The notes below the pieces were generated by a model. That model did no database searches and was not told the DNA's origin. It was given only the letters and a program-made list of their open reading frames with translations. Positions 19,101 through 26,529 of a stretch of DNA of 64,000 nucleotides are shown here, piece after piece. Within the stretch, counting starts at the first letter, position 1; every line of letters begins with the position of its first letter. This DNA comes from an uncultured Granulosicoccaceae bacterium (lineage in GTDB: Bacteria; Pseudomonadota; Gammaproteobacteria; Granulosicoccales; Granulosicoccaceae). Made by a program: the position numbers and the translations under genes. The DNA is taken from assembly GCA_937951345.1 (NCBI GenBank), contig CALFCF010000048.1, positions 1 through 64,000 on the forward strand. Direction: 5' to 3'.

Positions 19101-19412
19101 ATGGCCAAACTGGTTGTTATTTACTGGCGCGATATACCCTCACAGGTGATCGTTAAGGCTGGTCGAAAAAGTGCCAAAGTCATGCTCAGCGAACGCTTTC
19201 AGGTCGCGATCGACCGCGCAGCAATGCGTGCCGGTGCCGGCACCTCGGACGCCTACATGGCTGACTGGGAGCGTAAGGAAGAAGCCGTTGAGGGCGATAT
19301 CAATGAAATTGCCAATCAGAAAGCGCAGGCGCTCGAAAGTCAGTTCAACGAGGAGAGCCTCGAAAAACTGACGAAGGCCAAAGGACTCCTGTCCGACTGC
19401 AACCCGACCTGA
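19101..19412 (+). CDS. Small 'virulence factor' family protein of unknown role
   Basis: A 103-residue cytoplasmic protein of the family databases call 'virulence factor' (PF13769-like). The name says nothing about its role here. The recognisable core is YWRDIPSQVIVKAGRKSAK followed by LSERFQVAIDRAAMRAGAG, SDAYMADW and a helical acidic tail. Such proteins occur next to DUF1638 and pterin methyltransferase genes, as here (122 bases after DUF1638, 117 before the methyltransferase). The C-terminal ~45 residues look like a single charged helix, so a binding or adaptor function is possible. Confidence 0.8.
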   Translation: MAKLVVIYWRDIPSQVIVKAGRKSAKVMLSERFQVAIDRAAMRAGAGTSDAYMADWERKEEAVEGDINEIANQKAQALESQFNEESLEKLTKAKGLLSDCNPT

Positions 19413-19529
19413 ACTGCAGGTTACGTCAATATTAATGCAGTTCTCCTGACCAGCACCGCCCGCCCTAAGTCACACGGTTAGATCGAACCCAACACCAGGG
19501 ACAATCTTAGTAACATTTGCGAAACTAAT

Positions 19530-20429
19530 ATGACAGACACAATTGTAAGCTCGGCTACCCGCGAACACATCATCGGCGACAACCACCCGTTCACGATCAT
19601 TGGTGAGCGAATTAATCCAACCGGACGAAAAATACTTGCCGAGGAAATGAAAAACGGTGACTTCAGTCGGGTGGAAGCCGATGCGCTGGCACAAGTGCAG
19701 GCTGGTGCACAGATGCTGGATGTCAATGCGGGTATCCCGCTGGCTGACGAACCGGCCCTTCTTGCTCAGGCCATAGAGCTGGTGCAGTCCATTACTGATG
19801 TACCGATATCGATTGACTCCTCCATCATCGACGCACTGGAACGCGGCCTGTCTGTTTACAAAGGTAAGGCGCTGGTCAATTCGGTTACCGGTGAAGACGA
19901 AAGCCTCGACCGTGTACTGCCGCTGGTGGCTAAACACGGTGCTGCGGTGGTTGCGATCTCCAATGACGAGACCGGAATCTCTGAAGATCCTGAAGTACGA
20001 TTCGCAGTAGCCAAAAAGATCGTCGAGCGCGCTGCCGACTATGGCATATCTACCAGCGATGTTGTCATCGACCCGCTGGTCATGCCGATCGGAGCAATGG
20101 CAACAGCCGGCCGACAAGTATTCGATATATTGCATCGCATACGCACAGAGCTAAAGTGCAACACCACCTGTGGTGCATCCAATATCAGTTTCGGGTTGCC
20201 GCAGCGTAACGGCATCAATGGTGCGTTCCTGAGTATGGCGATGGCAGCTGGTATGACTTCGTCCATAACCAATCCGATTCACGAAGAAGTTATGCGCTCG
20301 ATCATGGCGGCCGACGTGTTGATGGGCAATGATAAGGATTGCCTCAACTGGATTCGAAAATACCGCGAACCAGCAGCCGAAGGCGAAGGTGCGCGCGGTC
20401 GACGCCCTTCACGTCGCAGACGCAGCTAG
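19530..20429 (+). CDS. Methylcorrinoid:tetrahydrofolate methyltransferase (pterin-binding, MtgA/MtvA-like)
   Basis: A TIM-barrel pterin-binding enzyme of 299 residues, related to the methyl-H4folate domain of MetH, AcsE and the MtvA/MtgA enzymes of anaerobes. It is expected to move the methyl group between the corrinoid protein and tetrahydrofolate. Visible pterin-binding elements are IIGERINPTGRKILAEEM near residues 27-44, LDVNAGIPLADEPALL, VPISIDSSIIDALERGL, NSVTGEDES and a SNISFGLPQRNGINGAFL segment near residue 215-232. The last 14 residues form a tail with seven arginines (about 286-299), which the catalytic fold does not need. It is 66 bases upstream of the activator gene. Confidence 0.88.
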   Translation: MTDTIVSSATREHIIGDNHPFTIIGERINPTGRKILAEEMKNGDFSRVEADALAQVQAGAQMLDVNAGIPLADEPALLAQAIELVQSITDVPISIDSSIIDALERGLSVYKGKALVNSVTGEDESLDRVLPLVAKHGAAVVAISNDETGISEDPEVRFAVAKKIVERAADYGISTSDVVIDPLVMPIGAMATAGRQVFDILHRIRTELKCNTTCGASNISFGLPQRNGINGAFLSMAMAAGMTSSITNPIHEEVMRSIMAADVLMGNDKDCLNWIRKYREPAAEGEGARGRRPSRRRRS

Positions 20430-20495
20430 TCAGCATCTGCAACGGTTCAACGACTGGACGCAGTAGCCACAGGGCAAACAAGCAGAGTTAAATGC

Positions 20496-22640
20496 ATGAA
20501 TCAGCGAGATAACCCAAAGCCAACTGATTCCCCACAATCTGGCAGTGATCAGGCCCATGTGGTCTTTACGCCAAGTGGCAAACGAGGTGACTTTCCGTTC
20601 GGAACACCCGTACTTGATGCGGCACGCAAGCTTGGTGTTGATCTTGACTCAGTCTGTGGTGGACGGGGTATCTGTGGTCGTTGTCAGATATTGTGCAGTG
20701 AAGGAGAATTTTCCAAGCACGGTATCACCAGCACGCAGGCGCATCTGACTGCCTACGCAGAAGTTGAGGAACGCTACGAGCGCATCAAGGGTGCCATGAA
20801 AACCGGGCGTCGCCTCGGTTGTCAGGCCAAATTGCAGGGTGACGTTGTTATCGATGTTCCGGAAGACAGTCAGGTTCATCGCCAGGTCATTCGTAAAGCT
20901 GCCGATCATGTAGACGTCAAACTCGATCCAACCGTGCGACTTTACTACGTTGAAGTCGAACAACCCGATATGCATGATCCGTCCGGCGACCTTCGTCGTC
21001 TGAAAAAGGCGTTGGCAACGGAATGGGGACTGGACAATCTGGATTGCGAATCCAATCTATTCGGCAACCTGCAAAAAATACTGCGCGAAGGTGAATGGAA
21101 AGCCACAGTAGCTGTATATGACCCGGCGGCACGTACTGCCGATCAGACAGAAACCAGCGACAACCTGACGGCTTATGATAAACCCCGCATCATCAGCGTG
21201 TGGCCAGGATTCCACGACAGAATTTACGGTGTCGCCATCGACGTCGGCTCGACAACCATTGCAGCGCATCTTTGCAGTCTGACAGATGGCGAGGTACTCG
21301 CCAGCAGCGGCGCAATGAACCCGCAAATCCGCTTCGGTGAAGATCTAATGAGCCGCGTTTCGTACGTGATGATGAATCCTGGTGGTGACACTGAGATGAC
21401 GAACGCGGTACGTGAAGCGATCAACGAATTGTTAGTCGTTGTTTGCACTGAAGTAGCCAGTACTGTTGAAGGCCATGAACAGGCATCAATCAACGACATT
21501 CTGGATCTGACATTTGTCGCCAATCCGGTGATGCATCACCTGCTTTTGGGAATCGACCCTGTCGAACTTGGTGGCGCACCGTTCGCACTTGCATTCGATG
21601 AGTCTGCGTCGTTAAGGGCTGCTGAAATGGGCATCGCGGCCAACCTGAACGCCAGAGCCTACGTCCTGCCTTGCATTGCCGGGCATGTGGGCGCTGATAC
21701 CGCCGGTGTCATGCTGGCCGAGCAACCCCATTTGCTTGACGATATCAGCCTGCTTGTTGATGTCGGTACCAATGCCGAGATTGTGCTTGGAAACCGGGAA
21801 CGGATGGTGGCTTGTTCCAGCCCGACCGGCCCGGCCTTTGAAGGTGCACAAATCAGCGGTGGACAGCGCGCCGCACCCGGCGCTATAGAGCGAATTCGTA
21901 TCGATCCTGAAACACTGGAGCCGAAATTCAGCGTTATTGGATCCGAACTCTGGTCGAATGATGAAGGTTTTGAAGAATCCGTCAACAATATCGGTGTGAC
22001 CGGGATTTGCGGTTCCGGCATCATCGAAGCGATCGCCGAGATGTTCCTTGCCGGCATTATCGACACTGACGGTGTTATAGATGGTGCAATGGCTGCAAAA
22101 AGCGAACGCATTTTGGCGGATGGCCGGACGTTCTCCTATCTGCTGCATGATGGTGATGTCAGAATAATAATCTCGCAGAACGATGTGCGTCAGATCCAAC
22201 TCGCCAAAGCCGCGCTCTATGCAGGCGTAAAACTTCTGATGGATCGTCTCGGTATAGAAAAAGTACAACGCATCAGACTTGCCGGTGCGTTTGGCAGCCA
22301 CATAGACGTCAAATACGCGATGGTGCTAGGACTCATACCCGATTGCGTGCTTGAGCAGGTGACCTCAGCGGGTAATGCTGCCGGAAACGGTGCACGGATT
22401 GCGTTGATGAATGCAAACTCGCGCCGGGAAGTGGAATCACTGGTACATAATGTAGAGAAAATCGAAACCGCGGTTGAACCGAAATTTCAGGAACACTTTG
22501 TTCTGGCAATGGCCTTCCCGCATAAGTCAGATGAATTCACTGAATTAGGCAAGGTGGTCAATTTGCCGGAGCGGAAATCCACTAGTGACGCCGGACGTGA
22601 GCGAAGCAGGAAGTCACGCCGCAGAAAACGCGCAGGCTAG
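20496..22640 (+). CDS. [2Fe-2S]-ASKHA corrinoid reductive activator (RACo/RamA-type, DUF4445)
   Basis: Proteins of this group use ATP to reduce inactive Co(II) corrinoids back to Co(I). The 714-residue sequence begins with a plant-type [2Fe-2S] domain: Cys54, Cys60, Cys63 in CGGRGICGRC and Cys109 in RRLGCQ. A linker follows, then the ASKHA ATPase core with GVAIDVGSTTIAAHLC (about residues 247-262), LLVDVGTNAEIVLG (about 420-433) and IRLAGAFGSHIDVKYAM (about 591-607). This layout is that of RACo, with a single N-terminal [2Fe-2S] cluster, rather than RamA with C-terminal 4Fe-4S ferredoxins. The last ~15 residues form an Arg/Lys-rich tail. It ends the module. Confidence 0.9.
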   Translation: MNQRDNPKPTDSPQSGSDQAHVVFTPSGKRGDFPFGTPVLDAARKLGVDLDSVCGGRGICGRCQILCSEGEFSKHGITSTQAHLTAYAEVEERYERIKGAMKTGRRLGCQAKLQGDVVIDVPEDSQVHRQVIRKAADHVDVKLDPTVRLYYVEVEQPDMHDPSGDLRRLKKALATEWGLDNLDCESNLFGNLQKILREGEWKATVAVYDPAARTADQTETSDNLTAYDKPRIISVWPGFHDRIYGVAIDVGSTTIAAHLCSLTDGEVLASSGAMNPQIRFGEDLMSRVSYVMMNPGGDTEMTNAVREAINELLVVVCTEVASTVEGHEQASINDILDLTFVANPVMHHLLLGIDPVELGGAPFALAFDESASLRAAEMGIAANLNARAYVLPCIAGHVGADTAGVMLAEQPHLLDDISLLVDVGTNAEIVLGNRERMVACSSPTGPAFEGAQISGGQRAAPGAIERIRIDPETLEPKFSVIGSELWSNDEGFEESVNNIGVTGICGSGIIEAIAEMFLAGIIDTDGVIDGAMAAKSERILADGRTFSYLLHDGDVRIIISQNDVRQIQLAKAALYAGVKLLMDRLGIEKVQRIRLAGAFGSHIDVKYAMVLGLIPDCVLEQVTSAGNAAGNGARIALMNANSRREVESLVHNVEKIETAVEPKFQEHFVLAMAFPHKSDEFTELGKVVNLPERKSTSDAGRERSRKSRRRKRAG

Positions 22641-22734
22641 TAACCCGCAAGCAATCCAAAGCATAAAAATAGAAAATAAATTTTAAACCACGTTTTGCAA
22701 TTTCCCGTTACCTAATAGTTGCAGCTTGCGGGTT

Positions 22735-22905
22735 ACTAAAAGCCATCTCAAAATCGATCGGGGACGCCGAGTCCTGCACGCTGATCCTGCGTTGTGTACC
22801 GTTCTGCGCTGCTCATTTGCTGCGTGTAAACTGCGCTGCTCGAACGCCACACGCCTTGGCTGAGCACGCAATCTCAATTTTGAGATGCCTTCTACTTTTT
22901 GATGC
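22735..22905 (-). repeat. Dispersed intergenic repeat, copy B (convergent gene ends)
   Basis: Between two convergent stop codons. On the minus strand, 22815 down to 22772 starts with GAGCAGCGCAGAACGG and matches the copy at 44836 in about 40 of 44 positions. It then continues, after a 14-base insertion, into a block containing TCGATTTTGAGATGGCT. A local palindrome ATCTCAATTTTGAGAT lies at about 22871-22886. It resembles a REP-like element or bidirectional terminator. Confidence 0.7.
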
Positions 22906-22916
22906 TTTGGTAATTT

Positions 22917-23495
22917 CTATTGTGCAGCAAGTAAAGCCTCAAATTTCTTATCAGCGGTTTTTATGTACCCGGCAATGTTTTTAGACCAGGCTTTCTGTAT
23001 GCGCGCATCGTAATTCAGATAAAGTTTGTCATCTACGATCTGCCATTGATCGGGTTCAATTTTAACAACATAGTCATTGGCAATACCGTAAGCACAATAG
23101 CCACCATACTGCGGTGCATATTTCTCAGGCGCTGCAACAAACAATTCTTTATGCTCTTCGCTTGAGAACTGCCAGGTAGCACCCTGCCACTGTGTTGTAA
23201 TGTTTGCGCTACCTTCAACAGCCTTACCTTCAGTAAAGTATGCGACAGTGTCGTAGCCACGAATAGCAATTCCATTGTGTTTGAATTTTCCAAACACACC
23301 TTCTTTATCCAGTGTGTTAATTTCAGGCGCACCGGCATAGGCTATTCCACTGAATACAGATAACACCAGAAGCAGTGTCACTACAACTGAGGCTACAGCT
23401 GAGGCTGAGGCTGCAACTGAAGCTGGAACTGAAACTCGACGCAATGATGTGGAATCAGAAACTATTTTTTTTGTATAAGTTGTTGCTGAAAACAT
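22917..23495 (-). CDS. Secreted YHS-domain protein (copy 1)
   Basis: A YHS-domain protein; the domain often binds metal and occurs in copper and arsenic related proteins. Start chosen at the ATG at 23495, 5 bases after a GGGAGA-type ribosome site; the more upstream ATG at 23519 overlaps that site. A long N-terminal signal sequence with the hydrophobic segment VVTLLLVLSVFSGIAYA ends near residue 60. The YHS core follows: IRGYDTVAYFTEGKAVEG, WQGATWQFSSEEHKELF and KYAPQYGGYCAYGIAND (single Cys-Gly-Tyr-Cys-like loop). Its paralogue is at 55983-56492. Likely periplasmic; function unknown. Confidence 0.85.
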   Translation of the reverse strand: MFSATTYTKKIVSDSTSLRRVSVPASVAASASAVASVVVTLLLVLSVFSGIAYAGAPEINTLDKEGVFGKFKHNGIAIRGYDTVAYFTEGKAVEGSANITTQWQGATWQFSSEEHKELFVAAPEKYAPQYGGYCAYGIANDYVVKIEPDQWQIVDDKLYLNYDARIQKAWSKNIAGYIKTADKKFEALLAAQ

Positions 23496-23764
23496 GAAAA
23501 TTCTCCCTGGCAGGATCACAAATCTGCAACCCGTTAATTTCTTTCAATATTTGCAAATAGGACTGATCCTGCAGCCCTTTGTTCCAGACTAAACGCGACG
23601 TAACTGCAGCTTTGATGAGAATTTCTGTGAAAAAATTCACTTTGATCGATCGATTGTTTTTGCTGAGTGCTGCTACACTGCCGTTGGCTGTAACCAATTG
23701 TGCGAACGTGGTGCCCAGGGATTAGAATATTACTATCAGTAACCGACGAGGCCAGAGAACAATC

Positions 23765-24127
23765 ATGTCAAATGCCATACAGAGATTCTTCGACGCCTGG
23801 GAGCTCGGGGCTGCCGACGCACGGGCAGAGAAGATCACCAGTGCAGTGACCAACACCGTGCGTTACGACGACCCGCGCACACCTGATACTGTTGTGGGTG
23901 TCGATGCTTTGTGTGAGTACGTCGGCATGTTCAGTGCCAACGCACCCGGGTGGTCTGCAAAGGTTGTAGGGACAGACACAACAGCAGGCTTGACCCGTGC
24001 AACGGTGGCGTTCGGTGGTTTAGGGCCGGACGGCAAGGAAATGATTCAACACGGACAGTATTTTATAGAAATGGATGACGAGTTGATTACGCGTATGGTG
24101 GGTTTTGTCGGCACTGGTAGCGCATAG
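23765..24127 (+). CDS. NTF2/SnoaL-like small protein
   Basis: A 120-residue protein of the SnoaL/NTF2-like fold family. It shows the typical pattern of an N-terminal helix (IQRFFDAWELGAADARAE), YDDPRTPDTVVGVDAL, and the strands ending HGQYFIEMDDELITRMVGFVG. Members are isomerases, dehydratases or stress proteins; no catalytic residue set lets me choose. It is alone, divergent from the YHS gene and convergent with sucD. Confidence 0.7.
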   Translation: MSNAIQRFFDAWELGAADARAEKITSAVTNTVRYDDPRTPDTVVGVDALCEYVGMFSANAPGWSAKVVGTDTTAGLTRATVAFGGLGPDGKEMIQHGQYFIEMDDELITRMVGFVGTGSA

Positions 24128-24174
24128 GTATCAATGACTCCGTAAAGCAGCCAACCACGCAGTAAAAACTAACA

Positions 24175-24210
24175 GCGATTAACGCTGCGATTAATGCTGC
24201 GATTAATACT
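24175..24210. repeat. Three 12-bp direct repeats
   Basis: Three tandem units GCGATTAACGCT, GCGATTAATGCT and GCGATTAATACT at 24175, 24187 and 24199, followed by two copies of ATACTGGCTT. They lie between convergent gene ends just before the hairpin at 24256. Confidence 0.85.
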
Positions 24211-24255
24211 GGCTTCGGATACTGGCTTAGGAAATCACAATATCAGCACCACAAG

Positions 24256-24282
24256 AAACCGGTCGTAAACAACGACCGGTTT
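24256..24282. terminator. Hairpin between convergent genes (NTF2-like and sucD)
   Basis: Perfect 11-base inverted repeat AAACCGGTCGT / ACGACCGGTTT with a 5-base loop, 28 bases beyond the sucD stop. There is only a short T run on either strand. Position suggests a bidirectional terminator. Confidence 0.65.
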
Positions 24283-24310
24283 ACCTACCGATCAGGCTTA
24301 ACTGCCAGAC

Positions 24311-25183
24311 TTACCAACCAGTGGCTTGTTTAACCGCTTGCCCGAGTTGAGCCGGAGAACGAGTGATTGTCGCACCTGCAGCTTCAAGCGCTGCAAATTT
24401 GTCATCCGCAGTACCCTTGCCACCGGCGATGATCGCACCGGCATGCCCCATACGTTTACCCGGCGGTGCAGTGACACCGGCAATATAGGCAGCAACAGGC
24501 TTTGACACGTCACTTTTGATGAACTCAGCCGCCTCTTCTTCAGCAGTACCACCGATCTCGCCCACCATCAGTATGGCTTCGGTCGCCGGATCATCCTGGA
24601 ACAATCCCAGAGCATCAATAAAGCTGGTGCCGGGGATAGGGTCACCGCCAATTCCGATACAGGTAGTTTGACCGTATCCAAGATCCGATGTCTGTTTAAC
24701 ACATTCATAAGTCAGTGTGCCCGAACGGGAAACGATCCCTACTTTACCTGCTGTGTGAATCATGCCCGGCATAATACCGATCTTGCATTCACCGGGGGTA
24801 ATAACGCCCGGGCAGTTCGGACCAACCAGACGTACACCGTTTTGCTGGACTGCGATCTTCGCTTCCAACATGTCAAGCGTAGGTATGCCTTCGGTGATAC
24901 ACACAATTAAAGGTACACCAGCTTCAGCAGCTTCGATAATCGAATCTTTACAAAAAGCAGCAGGTACATAAATAACGCTGGCATTTGCACCAGTGTCATC
25001 GACAGCGTTTTTTACCGTATTGAAAACCGGCAACCCCAGATGTGTCGTACCACCTTTTCCCGGCGTGACACCACCGACCATCTTGGTGCCGTATTCGATC
25101 GCCTGTTCAGTGTGGAAGGTGCCCTGATCACCTGTCATACCCTGACAAATTACACGGGAGTTGTTATCAACAAGCACGCTCAT
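24311..25183 (-). CDS. sucD: Succinyl-CoA ligase, alpha subunit
   Basis: The alpha subunit binds CoA and carries the phosphohistidine. The 290-residue sequence has the CoA-binding N-terminus ([19 protein letters not shown]), [19 protein letters not shown] and the active-site loop [16 protein letters not shown] (catalytic His about residue 247). It overlaps sucC by 4 bases (ATGA type), so translation is coupled. Malate-CoA ligases are close relatives; nothing from the serine cycle is nearby, so the TCA enzyme is the better call. Confidence 0.95.
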   Translation of the reverse strand: MSVLVDNNSRVICQGMTGDQGTFHTEQAIEYGTKMVGGVTPGKGGTTHLGLPVFNTVKNAVDDTGANASVIYVPAAFCKDSIIEAAEAGVPLIVCITEGIPTLDMLEAKIAVQQNGVRLVGPNCPGVITPGECKIGIMPGMIHTAGKVGIVSRSGTLTYECVKQTSDLGYGQTTCIGIGGDPIPGTSFIDALGLFQDDPATEAILMVGEIGGTAEEEAAEFIKSDVSKPVAAYIAGVTAPPGKRMGHAGAIIAGGKGTADDKFAALEAAGATITRSPAQLGQAVKQATGW

Positions 25184-26349
25184 GATGCATCTCCTACCGC
25201 AGCTACCGCCTTGTTGGCTGCATCTCCCAGATCACTGGCTGAAATCAAATTAAGTCCACTTTTGTCGAGCAGCTCTATTCCTTCTTTGGCCTTAGTGCCT
25301 TCAAGTCGCACCACAACCGGAACTTCAATACCGACATCCGCAACCGCACCGATAATACCGTCGGCAATCAGGTCGCAACGCACGATACCACCGAAAATAT
25401 TGACCAGTATGGCTTTGACATCCGGGTCTGACAGAATAATTTTCAGTGCCTCTTCGACACGTTCTTTGGTAGCACCGCCACCGACATCAAGAAAGTTCGC
25501 CGGTTGTCCACCACTTAATTTGATGATATCCATAGTCGCCATCGCAAGACCGGCGCCATTGACCATGCAACCGATGTTTCCTTCAAGAGCAACATAATTT
25601 AGATCCCATTCAGACGCGCGTAACTCGCGTTCATCTTCCTGACTCTTATCTCGCAGTTCAGTAAGATCCGAGTGTCGATACAATGCATTACCGTCAATGT
25701 TGATCTTGCCATCGAGACACAACAGATCGCCCCCGCCAGTGATCACTAGCGGATTGATTTCTACAAGTGCCAGATCTTTCTCAACAAACAATTTGCACAG
25801 TCCGCCCAACAACTTACCGAACTGCTTCATCTGTTCTTTGTTGAAACCCAGACCAAATGCCAGCTCACGCGCCTGATAGGGCATCAGGCCAACCATCGGA
25901 TTGAGTGTTGCTTTGAGAATCTTCTCCGGCGTTTCATGCGCCACTTTCTCGATATCAACACCTCCTTCGGTCGATGCCATAATGACAACGCGTTGAGAAG
26001 CACGATCGATGACGGCACCCAAATACAGCTCTTCAGCAATATCACAGGTTTCCTCAACCAGCATAAAATTGATCGGCTGCCCGTTAGCGTCTGTCTGATA
26101 GGTCACCAGGTTGGTGCCCAGCATGCCCGCAGCATAATCGCGTGCCTCATCAGCGTTATCCACTAGTTTGACACCGCCCGCCTTACCGCGACCACCGGCA
26201 TGCACCTGTGCCTTTACCACAACGGTAGAAGTCGACAATTTACCCATAGCATCGACCACATCATCAGCCGTGGTGGCGACAATACTCTCAGGCACCGGCA
26301 TGCCATAGCTCTTGAATAGCGCTTTGGCCTGGTACTCATGCAGATTCAT
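25180..26349 (-). CDS. sucC: Succinyl-CoA ligase, beta subunit
   Basis: The nucleotide-binding beta subunit of the TCA-cycle enzyme, 389 residues. ATP-grasp N-terminus [20 protein letters not shown], the [13 protein letters not shown] loop (about residues 52-64), the metal site VEINPLVI, and the C-terminal [13 protein letters not shown] are visible. It precedes sucD. The usual sucAB neighbours are absent; instead fdhA ends 181 bases upstream on the same strand. Confidence 0.95.
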   Translation of the reverse strand: MNLHEYQAKALFKSYGMPVPESIVATTADDVVDAMGKLSTSTVVVKAQVHAGGRGKAGGVKLVDNADEARDYAAGMLGTNLVTYQTDANGQPINFMLVEETCDIAEELYLGAVIDRASQRVVIMASTEGGVDIEKVAHETPEKILKATLNPMVGLMPYQARELAFGLGFNKEQMKQFGKLLGGLCKLFVEKDLALVEINPLVITGGGDLLCLDGKINIDGNALYRHSDLTELRDKSQEDERELRASEWDLNYVALEGNIGCMVNGAGLAMATMDIIKLSGGQPANFLDVGGGATKERVEEALKIILSDPDVKAILVNIFGGIVRCDLIADGIIGAVADVGIEVPVVVRLEGTKAKEGIELLDKSGLNLISASDLGDAANKAVAAVGDAS

Positions 26350-26471
26350 TCAGTTCTCCATTTAGAAAATTCGAAAGCACAGAGCGCAGGCGCGCTCCAC
26401 CCAAAAAAAGATTAAGCGTTAATGGTACAACAGTGGAACGATCGACGGGGTAACATCTGCGCAAGGAAACT

Positions 26472-26497
26472 CCGGCAGCCACTGATGTGGCCGCCGG
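26472..26497 (-). terminator. Hairpin downstream of fdhA
   Basis: CCGGCAGCCAC / GTGGCCGCCGG with a 4-base loop (one G-T pair) begins 33 bases after the fdhA stop on the minus strand. It is G/C-rich with only a three-T tail. It probably separates the fdh transcript from sucCD. A second short hairpin (GAGCGC/GCGCTC) next to a seven-A run lies at about 26380-26407. Confidence 0.55.
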
Positions 26498-26529
26498 ACT
26501 GACTTTCAGAACGAACAGTTGAGCGAGGG

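Noticed and set aside
24311-26349. Malate-CoA ligase of the serine cycle instead of succinyl-CoA ligase
   Set aside because: No serine-cycle genes (such as glyA, hprA, sga, mcl) are adjacent and the sequences look like standard SucCD.
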